Part shown: piece after piece, positions 48,551 to 57,481 of the stretch
Layout: each line of letters begins with the position of its first letter
Position numbering within the stretch: position 1 is the stretch's first letter
Origin: Elusimicrobiales bacterium
GTDB lineage: Bacteria; Elusimicrobiota; Elusimicrobia; Elusimicrobiales; UBA9959
Assembly (NCBI GenBank): GCA_028688015.1
Contig: JAQTZB010000011.1
Coordinates: 29,429 to 93,428, forward strand
DNA length: 64,000 nucleotides
Direction of reading: 5' to 3'
Program-made: the position numbers and the translations under genes
The notes under the pieces: generated by a model
The model's database searches: none
What the model saw: the letters and a program-made list of their open reading frames with translations, nothing else
What the model was told of the DNA's origin: nothing

Positions 48551-50542
48551 ATGAAATATTGGGCGTACGTCAATAACGAGATACTAGGCCCTTTCGAGAA
48601 GGAAAAGCTTCTCGAGCTGCCGTCTTTTTCTCCCGCTCTGCTCGTCTGCCCGCAGACCCCCGTGGGCGAAAAGACCGAAGACTGGAAGGAAGCCTCCACC
48701 TACCCTGAAATTTCCGCGCTGCTGGGCGGAGCCGCCCCTGCGCCCGCATCGGCACCAGCGCCGGCGCCGGCCCCCGCCCCGGTCGAGCAATTTACCCCGG
48801 AGCGCTTCTCCCCCACGCCCTCCGCCGCGCCCGTGGCGGAGCCGGCCATACAGACGGCGGCCCTTTCTTTCAAGCCCCTTACCGCGGCCAAGCCGATAGA
48901 TCCCGTGCCCCCCTTGGGCCACAACGAGTCCCTGGGCAATATCACCGTCAGCCACTTCGGCAAGGGGAACGGCTCCCCCGCCCCGGAAGCAGCCCCGGCC
49001 CCCGCCCCGGCTCCTGCCCCAGCTCCGCAGGTCTCCTCTGGCTTCGACCCTATCAGCCTCTCTACCATAGCCCGCCGCACAGAAACCCTGTCCGGCCAGG
49101 ACCTGCCCAAGGCCGAGGTGCCGGAAGGGCTGGCCCTGAATCAGCAAACCTTCAAACCGGCCGCCGCCGCGCCCGCTCCGGCGCCTGCCATGGAGTTCAC
49201 CCCCGCGCCCGAGCCCCTGCCGGTTTTCGCCCCGGCCCCCGCGCCCGAGCCTGTCGTTTTCCCCGCGCCTGAACCGGTCCCGCCCCCTGCTGCCGCCGCC
49301 GCACCTGCGGCCGCCCCGACCATGGACCTCGGCGCGCTGCAGGCGCTGGTGCAGCGCCTTGACGCAATCTCCGCCTCGGCCGCCACCCGCAAAGACGTGG
49401 ATTCGGCCATAGACCCGCTGCGCCTCAAGCTGGACCAGATGGGAGAAGTTATCTCCTCCATCAAGAACTCCCAGTTCCAGCGCGAGGTCATGGACAAGCT
49501 GCTTTACCTCGAGAACGCGGTCGGCGACCTGAAAGACGCCCTCAAGCGCCAGGCCGCCGCGCCGGCCCCCGCCGCGGCCCTGGCCCCGCAGGAAATGAAG
49601 ATAGAGCGCAACTCCGATACCGTTTTCGGCGTGCAGCATGCCCCCAAGCCGGCCGAGAAGGCCAAGCCCGAGCCCGCCAAAGAGCCCGAGAAGCAGGAAA
49701 TAAAGGACGAAGGCAGCAAGCCCTCCAGGATAGTTCCCATAATAAAGAAGGTCCTTAAGTTCATCCTTACGCTGGTCCTGCTGGCGGCCGTACTTGGCGG
49801 CGGCCTCTTCGGCCTGAAGACCTTCGCCCCCGACATCTTCAAGCAGATCCCGGTGCTGCCGGGCCTGGTCGCCAGCCTCCCCTTCCTGGGCGGCACGGCG
49901 GCCCCCGCCGGCGCGCCCGAAGCTCTCCCCGCGGGCGGCGAGCAGCCCGCTGCCGGCCAGGAGCAGGCTCCCCAGGGGCAGCCCGAACAGACCGCGGCGC
50001 CCTTAACCCCCGAACAGCAGGAAGCCCAGCGCCTGGCGGCCCAGGAGCAGGTCAGGGCTGCGCAGCAGAAACTGCCCGACGTCCCCGCCAAGGTGGTGCC
50101 GGAAGTGATCTACATCACCCGCACCTACAAGACCAAGGCCTCCGGAGTCAACACGCTGGAGAACAAGATCTACGAGCACGCCGGCAAGGCTGGCGGCAAC
50201 GTAAACGGGACCAACTGGAACGTCAGGCCCACCCAGCTGGAAGGCTCTTACGAGATAGACGCGCTGGTCCCCGGCAAGGCCGGCACGCTGACCTACACTT
50301 TCCTGGTGGACCACGCCAAGAAGACCGTGGTGCCGGTGAACGAGGGCGCGGTCAGCGCCTTCGAGGCGCTGGTCAAGGACGGCGCGCGCAAGGGCGCCGC
50401 CAGGCCGGCCGCCGCCAAGCCCGCCAGGGCCGCGCCTAAAGCCGCGGCTAAACCCGCGGCCAGGCCCGCGGCCAAGAAAGCCGCCGCCGAGGGCGAAGAC
50501 GAATACGAATATGTCTACGAAGACGAAGAAGGCGCCGAGTAG
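48551..50542 (+). CDS. GYF_2-domain membrane protein with Pro/Ala-rich linkers
   Basis: The 663 residues begin with a DUF4339/GYF_2-like domain (MKYWAYVNNEILGPFEKEKL...). Long Ala-Pro tracts (about 60-255) follow, then a helical segment (about 257-340). One transmembrane span lies at about 400-425 (KFILTLVLLAAVLGGGLFGL). Beyond the membrane are a second Pro/Ala/Gln-rich stretch, a small folded domain (about 515-600) and a Lys-Ala-rich then acidic tail. The architecture suggests a protein-binding scaffold across the inner membrane. No function can be named. Confidence 0.7.
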   Translation: MKYWAYVNNEILGPFEKEKLLELPSFSPALLVCPQTPVGEKTEDWKEASTYPEISALLGGAAPAPASAPAPAPAPAPVEQFTPERFSPTPSAAPVAEPAIQTAALSFKPLTAAKPIDPVPPLGHNESLGNITVSHFGKGNGSPAPEAAPAPAPAPAPAPQVSSGFDPISLSTIARRTETLSGQDLPKAEVPEGLALNQQTFKPAAAAPAPAPAMEFTPAPEPLPVFAPAPAPEPVVFPAPEPVPPPAAAAAPAAAPTMDLGALQALVQRLDAISASAATRKDVDSAIDPLRLKLDQMGEVISSIKNSQFQREVMDKLLYLENAVGDLKDALKRQAAAPAPAAALAPQEMKIERNSDTVFGVQHAPKPAEKAKPEPAKEPEKQEIKDEGSKPSRIVPIIKKVLKFILTLVLLAAVLGGGLFGLKTFAPDIFKQIPVLPGLVASLPFLGGTAAPAGAPEALPAGGEQPAAGQEQAPQGQPEQTAAPLTPEQQEAQRLAAQEQVRAAQQKLPDVPAKVVPEVIYITRTYKTKASGVNTLENKIYEHAGKAGGNVNGTNWNVRPTQLEGSYEIDALVPGKAGTLTYTFLVDHAKKTVVPVNEGAVSAFEALVKDGARKGAARPAAAKPARAAPKAAAKPAARPAAKKAAAEGEDEYEYVYEDEEGAE

Positions 50543-50559
50543 CGCGCCCTGAGCCGAAG

Positions 50560-50590
50560 AAAAAGGAGGGAACCTTTCCCCTCCTTTTTT
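50560..50590. terminator. Bidirectional terminator
   Basis: The stem AAAAAGGAGGG pairs with CCCTCCTTTTT around an 8-nt loop, between the GYF_2 gene and the convergent ddl. Confidence 0.88.
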
Positions 50591-50605
50591 CTTGTCCTGC
50601 GTGAA

Positions 50606-51685
50606 CTACTTGCGCGCGGTGGTGAGGCGGCGCCTGGCGGCCGCGGCGCGCAGCGCTATGGCCACCAGTTCCTTCAGGACTTTTTCCGGCTTCAGGCCGG
50701 TCTTCTCCCACAGGCGCGGGTAGAGGCTGTGCGACGTGAAGCCGGGCAGCGTGTTGATCTCGCAGAAGTAGGCCCTCTTAACGTTCTTGGGATCCACGAA
50801 GAAATCTATCCTGGCCATGCCCGAGCCGCCCAGAGCCAGGAAGATCTTAACTGCCAGGTCCCGCAGGCGCGACGCGACCGCGGCCGGCAGGGGCGCCGGC
50901 AGCAGGAATTCCATGCCGTCGTCGTCGAGGTATTTGGCTTCGTAGTCGAAGAACTCGTGCCTGCCCTTGGGCACTACCTCGCCGCATACGCTGGCGGCCG
51001 CGCCCTCTGGAGAGCCCAGCACTCCGCAGACTATCTCGCGGGCCCTGTCCACGCCTTTCTCTATCATGACCGCGGTGTCGAAACGGAAAGCATTGAGGAC
51101 CGCGGGGCGCAGTTCCGAAGGCCGCTTGACCTTGGCCACGCCCACCGACGAGCCCTGCGCAACCGGCTTCACAAAAAGCGGGAAGCCGAGCCGGAGCGCC
51201 TTCTTTAGCAGCGGCCCCATGGCCTCGCGCTGGTGGGCGCGGATGACCACGTGCGGCAGCACCGGCACGCCGTCCAGGGCGGCGAGTTCTTTGGAAATTA
51301 TCTTATCCATCCCCACGGCCGAGGCGGTAACCCCGCAGCCGGTATAGGGCAGGCCGGCCAGTTCGAAGAAGCCCTGCATAGCGCCGTCCTCGCCGGTAGA
51401 ACCGTGGACGATGGGGAACATGGCGTCGGGCTTTACGCGGCCGCCGCCCCGCTTCAGGAAGCAGCCCGCGCCCAGCGAAGGCTCCAGTTCCGGGCCGGAG
51501 AGCCGCCGGCCGGCCAGCAGGTCGGCCAGTTTTACCAGGCGCCAGGCCCCGGCGCGCGGGGCGTAGAAGGGCAGCACGGAGAAACCCGCGGCCTCCAGTT
51601 TAGCGCAGACGGTCTTGGCGGACTCTATCGACACCTCGTGCTCCGGGGATTTCCCACCGAAGACCACGGCGATTTTTTTCCTCAT
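50606..51685 (-). CDS. ddl: D-alanine--D-alanine ligase
   Basis: ATP-grasp enzyme joining two D-Ala for peptidoglycan. The 359 residues show KIAVVFGGKSPEHEVSIESA at the N-terminus, PIVHGSTGEDGAMQG, FVKPVAQGSSVGVAKV and the Mg site RIDFFVDPKN...CEINTLPGFT. Its ATG overlaps the mnmA stop by 4 bp, so the two form an operon. Confidence 0.95.
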   Translation of the reverse strand: MRKKIAVVFGGKSPEHEVSIESAKTVCAKLEAAGFSVLPFYAPRAGAWRLVKLADLLAGRRLSGPELEPSLGAGCFLKRGGGRVKPDAMFPIVHGSTGEDGAMQGFFELAGLPYTGCGVTASAVGMDKIISKELAALDGVPVLPHVVIRAHQREAMGPLLKKALRLGFPLFVKPVAQGSSVGVAKVKRPSELRPAVLNAFRFDTAVMIEKGVDRAREIVCGVLGSPEGAAASVCGEVVPKGRHEFFDYEAKYLDDDGMEFLLPAPLPAAVASRLRDLAVKIFLALGGSGMARIDFFVDPKNVKRAYFCEINTLPGFTSHSLYPRLWEKTGLKPEKVLKELVAIALRAAAARRRLTTARK

Positions 51686-52758
51686 GTTCCTTCCTTTAAT
51701 TTCCCGGCTATGGTTCCCCCGCCCAGCACCCTGTCACCCTCGTAAAAGACGGCGGCCTGGCCCGGGGCCACGGCGAACTGCGGCGCGACCAGCCGCACCT
51801 CCGCCCTCCCGCCCGGCAGCGGCCTGACGGCGCAGGCCGCGGGTTTGTGGCGGTAGCGGATCTGCACCGAAGAGGCAAATTCTTTTTTGCCAGGCGGAGC
51901 CAGCCAGTTCAGGCCGGTCAGGGCGAACGCGGAGCCGTGCGCGGCCGCCAGCGGCCCCAGCACTACCTCGTTGGCCTCCGGCCGCACCTCGGCCACGTAG
52001 AGCCGCTCCCCGCCGTAGACCCCGGTGCCGCGGCGCTGCCCCACCGTAAAGTTGAAGAAGCCGTTATGCCTGCCCAGCCGTTTGCCGCTGAGGTCCACCA
52101 TGTACCCCGGGCGCGGCTTCACGCCGGCGTATTTCTTCAGGTAATGCGTATAGTCGCCCTCGGTGATAAAGCAGATATCGTTGGATTCCGGCTCGGACGC
52201 CGAAGGCAGCGAGAATTCCGCCGCTATCTTGCGCACCTCTTTCTTGGTCAGGCCGCCCAGCGGGAACAGCACGCGCCCCAGGTCCTGTCGGCGCAGGCAA
52301 TAAAGGAAGTAGCTCTGGTCCTTCAGCGGGTCGGCGCCGCGGTAGAGGCCGTACTCTCCTCCCTCTTTCTTTATCACGGCGTAATGCCCGGTGGCCAGCG
52401 CGTCGGCGCCCAGCGACAGCGCCAGGTCCAGCAGGTAGGAGAACTTCAGGTGGCGGTTGCACTCCACGCAGGGGTTGGGCGTGGCGCCGGCCAGGTAGGA
52501 GGCGGTAAAGTTGTCTATGACGGTTTTGGAGAACAGCCCCTGCGCGCTCTTGAAGTAGTGGCGGATGCCCAGCGCCTGCGCCGAGGCGCGCGCCTTGGCG
52601 GCGCTGTCGGCGCCGCCGCAGCACTTCACCGCGTTCCTGCGCTCGGCAAAAAGCCGCAGCGTGACGCCAATGACCTCATGGCCCTCTGCCTTAAGCAGGG
52701 CCGCGGTAACGGACGAGTCCACCCCGCCCGACATGGCCACGACTATTTTTTTCTTCAT
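51682..52758 (-). CDS. mnmA: tRNA-specific 2-thiouridylase MnmA
   Basis: Thiolates U34 of tRNA-Lys, -Glu and -Gln. The 358 residues have the P-loop AMSGGVDSS near residue 10, the catalytic Cys in GATPNPCVECNR, and a second Cys in ESNDICFI. I choose the ATG at 52758; a GTG immediately upstream is possible. First gene of the mnmA-ddl pair. Confidence 0.95.
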   Translation of the reverse strand: MKKKIVVAMSGGVDSSVTAALLKAEGHEVIGVTLRLFAERRNAVKCCGGADSAAKARASAQALGIRHYFKSAQGLFSKTVIDNFTASYLAGATPNPCVECNRHLKFSYLLDLALSLGADALATGHYAVIKKEGGEYGLYRGADPLKDQSYFLYCLRRQDLGRVLFPLGGLTKKEVRKIAAEFSLPSASEPESNDICFITEGDYTHYLKKYAGVKPRPGYMVDLSGKRLGRHNGFFNFTVGQRRGTGVYGGERLYVAEVRPEANEVVLGPLAAAHGSAFALTGLNWLAPPGKKEFASSVQIRYRHKPAACAVRPLPGGRAEVRLVAPQFAVAPGQAAVFYEGDRVLGGGTIAGKLKEGT

Positions 52759-52819
52759 CACCCGTCTATTTTATATTTTTAGAGAAGCCAAAGACGAAAG
52801 CCTTGCCGACCGGGAAGCG

Positions 52820-53956
52820 CTATTCCGACCGGGTCGCCGCTTTGCTACGCCTGATGACGCCACTGGTAAGCCTTGTCTCGGCAGTAAACATCGCGTCAGC
52901 GAGTTCTTCCCCCAGATTCCGGCCTGCTTCGCTGGCTGCGTTAACCGCCGCCTTCGAAGGCATGTCGTGAAGACCTTTCCCCTGGACCTCAACAGCGACT
53001 AGATTATCCTTGTCTCCCATACGGGCAAAAGCCGCCTTGCCGCCAGCGGAAAAAACGGCCGATCCGAACATGTCCTCGCTTCGCTTCAGATTTATCTCAC
53101 CGGTGAGTTCAATGGAAGGAGCAACCTGGTCAAGCTGGAAGTTTTTTTCGGAAAGCGCGCTCAACAAAGCTGAACTGAAGGCACTAGACTGATCTAGCGC
53201 GAGGTTTTTAAGGTCCATGGAAAATTTAAAGCGGTGGCAACAGGCCACTGCTCCGGCAAGACCTTCCCTGGCGGCATCGCGCAGCAAAGATACATCTCTT
53301 AACTTTTTATCTCCAGTGACTGTAGTGGGATCCAATTTCGCGCTTGAGTTTATAACTCCGGCAAATCCTTTAAGCGCTTGCCAACAGGCATTGCCCGCCA
53401 GACTTTGCTTTGCTTCGTAGAAACGGCGAAGCGAAAGACGCGCGCGCGTTATATCCGCCCTTTCCCTCCGCAACCTTTCCTTCTGCGCCTCCTGTCGTGA
53501 GTAACTGGTCAGCACGTAAACGTCATACTTTTCCAGCGTGACAAGCCCCTCGACGCGTGTAATCCTTTCATAATATTGATCTTCCACGCTGTACCCATTC
53601 AACCGAACGGAGGCGCGAGATGTTATCTGCCTCATAATATCCTGCTGCGTATCGGAAAGGATATCGCGGGTTTCCGAACGCACTTCGGAAGTTATAAAAT
53701 GCGCTATTTTGGCCGCGGCATCCCTCGTCGCGGCATCCAAACCTGTTTCCAGATTTTCCGCGCCGGTACAAATCCCGACGAAATGGACTTTGTCTCCGCT
53801 CCGCTGTTGCAGCTGGTCGACCCATGAGGGTCGAACAGCGGCTGATGCCTGTCTCTGGATCTTTGCCGGGGCACCGCAAGATAGGAACGAAAAAACCGCC
53901 GCGATCAGCAGGCCCCCGACCGGGTCTATCCCTCTTGGCGACGTACTATTTCGCAT
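52820..53956 (-). CDS. LPP20-like lipoprotein
   Basis: The 378 residues carry a lipoprotein signal (lipobox SFLSC near residue 27). The LPP20-type domain follows (RPSWVDQLQQRS...FVGICTG.....AATRDAAAKIAHFI), then a coiled region and a second mixed domain (about 245-340). LPP20-domain lipoproteins include FlgP, the outer-membrane ring protein of Campylobacter/Vibrio flagella. It overlaps the CsgG-like gene by 11 bp. Base use is visibly less GC-rich than in neighbouring genes. Confidence 0.72.
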   Translation of the reverse strand: MRNSTSPRGIDPVGGLLIAAVFSFLSCGAPAKIQRQASAAVRPSWVDQLQQRSGDKVHFVGICTGAENLETGLDAATRDAAAKIAHFITSEVRSETRDILSDTQQDIMRQITSRASVRLNGYSVEDQYYERITRVEGLVTLEKYDVYVLTSYSRQEAQKERLRRERADITRARLSLRRFYEAKQSLAGNACWQALKGFAGVINSSAKLDPTTVTGDKKLRDVSLLRDAAREGLAGAVACCHRFKFSMDLKNLALDQSSAFSSALLSALSEKNFQLDQVAPSIELTGEINLKRSEDMFGSAVFSAGGKAAFARMGDKDNLVAVEVQGKGLHDMPSKAAVNAASEAGRNLGEELADAMFTAETRLTSGVIRRSKAATRSE

Positions 53957-54956
53957 CGAGGCCCTGCTTTTTCAACTCCTCTTCGTTTTTTTGCATTTGC
54001 CGTACAGAATCCTGCTCGTGCAGGTAAGGAGGATAGGGATACAGGAGATACGCTTTCTTAAGATATTTCAGGGCCTGGTCATATTGGGAGGAATATTCGA
54101 ACGCCAGGCCCAAATTCCAGTAAGCCTTTGCGATCTGCGCAGGCTTAAGCTCCGGGTTCACTTCTGCCGCCTTTGCGGTGCGGTGAAATGTTTTGATCGC
54201 TTCCTTCATTTCGCCCATCTGCGCATGGCGTATTCCCAGTTCCAGGCTAGGCATATCGCTGTCCCTGGAAAAGGGAACAAGCCGGCGTTCCTGCCAGGGA
54301 GTGATTTTTGATAAAAAATAATTCAGATCGCTAGTCAAAGCGCACGATTCGAGGGCATTCGGCTTACTTGGACATTGAGGCACGCCGTCAATCGCCGACC
54401 CGCGCTCCGAACATCTGCCGCCGAACCGGCTGGATTTAATAATCGACCCGGTCTGGACATCTATAAGGTCTACCGCGCCAAAACTTCTGGCTGTACAGGT
54501 TTTAGTATACTGGGTGCAGGGGAGTGAAACACGCTGCGCGGTTTTCCCGCTGCCGTAAACACTCGTGCATGTCATGTTCTGGGATTGCACTTCCTCATCC
54601 AGCCTGACTTCTATCCCCCGCCCTATAATCAGCGCAGCGCTGCTCAACAGCCTCCCCAGCTTAATTCTAAACTTTGGATCAGCAAAATCAGACTGATTTA
54701 TTTTAAGCTCATGAAGAATCTGATTTAGCTGTGACCGATCGGTAACGCTGTAAATACCCCCGTCTACAAGCCGCTCTTTAATATATCCAGCAGCAGACTC
54801 GCTCCATGAGCCGGTAAACTCCCCTATCGCGATACGCCTATAGCCGGACATATCCACCGAGGCGGGGTGATTAATCAGTATCGGCACCCTCGTAGTAGTT
54901 GAGCACGCCGAAAAGATACAGCACGCGCTCAGCAAACAAAACCGGAGGTATCCCAT
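53946..54956 (-). CDS. CsgG-like lipoprotein with TPR tail
   Basis: The 336 residues start at the ATG at 54956 (MGYLRFCLLSACCIFSACS, lipobox FSAC). A CsgG/TolB-N-like domain follows (YRRIAIGEFTGSW, VTDRSQLNQILHELKI, AALIIGRGIEVRL). It is interrupted by a Cys-containing insertion (about 133-215), and two TPR-like repeats lie near the C-terminus (AKAYWNLGLAFEYSSQYDQAL). Related folds make the curli pore CsgG and the flagellar ring protein FlgT. A TTG 8 codons upstream is a less likely start. Confidence 0.72.
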   Translation of the reverse strand: MGYLRFCLLSACCIFSACSTTTRVPILINHPASVDMSGYRRIAIGEFTGSWSESAAGYIKERLVDGGIYSVTDRSQLNQILHELKINQSDFADPKFRIKLGRLLSSAALIIGRGIEVRLDEEVQSQNMTCTSVYGSGKTAQRVSLPCTQYTKTCTARSFGAVDLIDVQTGSIIKSSRFGGRCSERGSAIDGVPQCPSKPNALESCALTSDLNYFLSKITPWQERRLVPFSRDSDMPSLELGIRHAQMGEMKEAIKTFHRTAKAAEVNPELKPAQIAKAYWNLGLAFEYSSQYDQALKYLKKAYLLYPYPPYLHEQDSVRQMQKNEEELKKQGLDAK

Positions 54957-55092
54957 ATGTATTGCGGCCGACCCGCTCAAAATACGTCAAGCCCCATCGT
55001 GCAGAATCCCTGACCCTGCACATGAGTCAACTAGCGTGCACTAAAATCTGCGGCGAAGGGTATCACACACACACCGAAGTTACAGTACCGTG

Positions 55093-55674
55093 TTACTGCG
55101 GCTCGGGTTTTTCCGAGGCCAGCTCCGATATCAACCTTTTGGAATTTTCAGTTATATATTTCTGAAACTGCGGGTCGGACTCCCTGGCGGTATTCAAGGC
55201 GGCTTTAACCGCCGCAGTATCCAATTTAACCAACGAATAAACCGATCCGTCGACCGGGTCAAACCAGTGCTCTATTGGTATAGCTCCGGAGAGATTCATT
55301 TCAGTTTTGCCGCCCTGCTTCCTGCCGACATCCTGCGTCGGAATCTGCGTGGCTCCGACCTTGTTAGACATAGAAAAGTCTTTATGCACGCTGTCTAATT
55401 TCACATTAATCATCTTTGCGATATTTTCCCGGGCACGCTGGTCTGCCGTATCAACGGCCAAGGACTTGTCCGATATGTCCGTTACTACGCCTACGCCATA
55501 GAGGTAACCATCGTTGAACGAGGCGGCGAGTTGTTTTGCCCACATCGGAGCGGATGGGGACGCCGGAGCGACAACTATTTTCGGCACCTCAACCGTTTTA
55601 CTACCGCCGCAAGCGCTCAAGGATGCGCCAAGTATCGCACAGCATGTGATTTTCGCAAAACCATTGTTAGTCAT
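55093..55674 (-). CDS. LPP20-family lipoprotein
   Basis: The 193 residues carry a lipobox (ASLSAC) and an LPP20-like core (PMWAKQLAASFNDGYLYGVGVV..., ADQRARENIAKMIN), the compact form of the domain seen in the gene at 52820. GAGGTG precedes the ATG. First gene of a likely three-gene lipoprotein unit with the CsgG-like and larger LPP20 genes. Confidence 0.78.
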   Translation of the reverse strand: MTNNGFAKITCCAILGASLSACGGSKTVEVPKIVVAPASPSAPMWAKQLAASFNDGYLYGVGVVTDISDKSLAVDTADQRARENIAKMINVKLDSVHKDFSMSNKVGATQIPTQDVGRKQGGKTEMNLSGAIPIEHWFDPVDGSVYSLVKLDTAAVKAALNTARESDPQFQKYITENSKRLISELASEKPEPQ

Positions 55675-55824
55675 AATATCAGCACCTCATTATCCTATAA
55701 TTTCAGTCGTCTACCTTTTCAAAAACGACATCCAAGGTTAACGCGATACTGTTTCCAGTATCCATGGGGATCCGTAAATTACTGAGTTATCGATGGGATT
55801 ACCCCCCCCCTTTAATGCCTTACC

Positions 55825-55847
55825 AATTGTATCAAATTGACACAATT
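55825..55847. promoter_or_regulatory. 23-bp dyad, candidate operator of the LPP20/CsgG unit
   Basis: AATTGTATCAA then ATTGACACAATT forms a palindrome of half-site TTGTRTCAA with 3 mismatches including the centre. It lies in the AT-rich 250-bp gap upstream of the LPP20 gene. No regulator can be named, and no gene is seen in the rest of the gap. Confidence 0.45.
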
Positions 55848-55924
55848 TTGCTTCGTAGCGCAAAAATGTATTAATCGCTTTCCCGGAAGCCCCCCCAGCA
55901 TCTATAATACCGGGGATTCGATAG

Positions 55925-56668
55925 TTACTGGCCGAAGTCGAAGCCTTTGAAGAGGTCCTCTTCGGCCTGGTTGCCCGCGGGCGCGGCCGTATCCCCGGCC
56001 TCCGGCTTGACCGGTTCAGGCCCCTTGGCGCCGGGCAGGCTCTGCATGCGGCCCTTGCCCTCGCCAACCGGCTGCACTATGATCTTGCGCACGCCCTCGG
56101 CGAAGGCCAAAAAGCCGGTGTCGAGGTTGAAATAGAGACGGAAAGGCGACTCCTTCATCTGCGGCTCGTACGCCTTGCCCAGGTTCATCCGCTGCTGGTC
56201 CCAGCCCGGGTTATAGACCAGCTTGCCGCGCACGTCCACCTCGTTGTCGGTGACCGGCAGCGAGAAGTGTATCTTGAAGAGCCCCATCGTGTCGCTGATG
56301 CCGGGCGCGAAAGAGAGGTTGATGCCGGCGCCGGCGTTCTCTTCCATGGCGAACGCATCCGCGCCGTCGCCGCCGCCCGCGCCGCCCTTGCCGGCGTCAG
56401 GCATTACCTTCACGGTGACGCCCTCTATGGGATTGCCCTGGTAATCGGTGATCACGCCCTGCACGTTGCCGTCCAGGAAGGTGCCCATCTTGGTGGTGGA
56501 GAAGAACAGGAATTCGCGCTTGCCGGTGACTTTCCGGGTGAGCGAGAGGTCGCCGACGCGGGAGTCGGTGAAGTCCACCACCTTCAGGCGCTTAAGCCCG
56601 CCCATGCAGCCAGCCAGCGGGGCGGCCAGGAAAGCCAGGACAAAAAGTTTCATCAGTTGCTTCTTCAT
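55925..56668 (-). CDS. Lipoprotein with carboxypeptidase-regulatory-like domain, motor-locus member
   Basis: The 247 residues have a lipobox (APLAGC) and a beta-rich core (about 60-190). In the core, GNVQGVITDYQGNPIEGVTVKV is typical of carboxypeptidase-regulatory-like (transthyretin-type) folds. The tail is Pro/Ala-rich and acidic. It starts 4 bp after the motB stop, so it is part of the motA-motB operon. It may anchor the stator to the outer membrane; that is inference. Confidence 0.7.
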   Translation of the reverse strand: MKKQLMKLFVLAFLAAPLAGCMGGLKRLKVVDFTDSRVGDLSLTRKVTGKREFLFFSTTKMGTFLDGNVQGVITDYQGNPIEGVTVKVMPDAGKGGAGGGDGADAFAMEENAGAGINLSFAPGISDTMGLFKIHFSLPVTDNEVDVRGKLVYNPGWDQQRMNLGKAYEPQMKESPFRLYFNLDTGFLAFAEGVRKIIVQPVGEGKGRMQSLPGAKGPEPVKPEAGDTAAPAGNQAEEDLFKGFDFGQ

Positions 56669-56672
56669 AGAT

Positions 56673-57464
56673 CTAGTTGCCTCCCTCCGCGGGGGCTTCG
56701 CCGGCCGCTGCCGGGGTCTCGGGCGCGGCCGGAGTCTCGGCCGGCGGGGCCGGCGCTTCGCCGGGGCCGGGCAGCTGCGCTTCGGCCCCTTCGGGCGGCT
56801 TGGGCGCGGGGGCGCCTACCAGGCCCGGCGGCTGCGGCGCGTCGGGGTAAGGGTTGTTCTTGATGAAGAACACCACGCGGCGGTTCGTCTTGCGGTTGGC
56901 GCTGGAGGTGTTGGGGACCTTGGGGTGGTATTCCCCGTAGCCCACGGCCGCCATGCGCTTGGGCGGGAAGTTGGCGCCCAGCATGGACATGACCACGCTG
57001 GTGGCGCGGGCGGTGGACAGTTCCCAGTTGTTGGCGTACTCTTTGGTGGCTATCGGGATATCGTCGGTATGGCCTTCCACCACGATATCGTGCTTCTCGG
57101 CCAGCTTGTAAAGCACCGGGGAGATCTTGTCGAGCTGCTGGCGCATCTTGTCGGTGAGCTCGGCGCTGCCGCTCTCGAAGAAGGCCATGTCGCTCTGCTC
57201 CTCCATCGTTATGCGCATGCCCTCCTTGTCCATCTGCACGCTGCCGGACATCTTGCCTTCCTTGATCATCTCCTGGATGTCCTGCTGCGCCTTCTGCATG
57301 TCCTTGTTGAGGGCGGCGGAAAGGGCGTAGAGAATGACGAAGAAGCAGACCAGCTCGGTCATCAGGTCGGCGTAATTTACCATCCACGGGGGCGCGGGCT
57401 CGCCGACGGGCGCCACGCGCCTGTCGTCCTCCGGGATCATTCCTTTTACGGCTCTTACGGGCAT
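56673..57464 (-). CDS. motB: Flagellar-type stator protein MotB
   Basis: Ion-channel and peptidoglycan-anchor half of the MotAB stator. In the 263 residues one span carries the proton-binding Asp (PPWMVNYADLMTELVCFF, D33). A plug/linker region follows, then an OmpA-like peptidoglycan-binding domain (about 115-220: VVEGHTDDIP, NWELSTARATSVVMSML). The C-terminus is Pro/Ala-rich. It is 17 bp downstream of motA. Confidence 0.92.
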   Translation of the reverse strand: MPVRAVKGMIPEDDRRVAPVGEPAPPWMVNYADLMTELVCFFVILYALSAALNKDMQKAQQDIQEMIKEGKMSGSVQMDKEGMRITMEEQSDMAFFESGSAELTDKMRQQLDKISPVLYKLAEKHDIVVEGHTDDIPIATKEYANNWELSTARATSVVMSMLGANFPPKRMAAVGYGEYHPKVPNTSSANRKTNRRVVFFIKNNPYPDAPQPPGLVGAPAPKPPEGAEAQLPGPGEAPAPPAETPAAPETPAAAGEAPAEGGN

Positions 57465-57481
57465 AAATCGCTCTCCCGGGG

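Noticed and set aside
48700..49330. Ala-Pro tracts considered as a DNA tandem repeat
   Set aside because: The nucleotide sequence varies in third positions; the repetition is at protein level (linker of the GYF_2 protein).
55738..56067. Possible protein remnant on the minus strand in the gap upstream of the LPP20 gene
   Set aside because: The part outside the lipoprotein gene (about 60 codons) has no recognisable family and lies in AT-rich sequence; too little to call a pseudogene.
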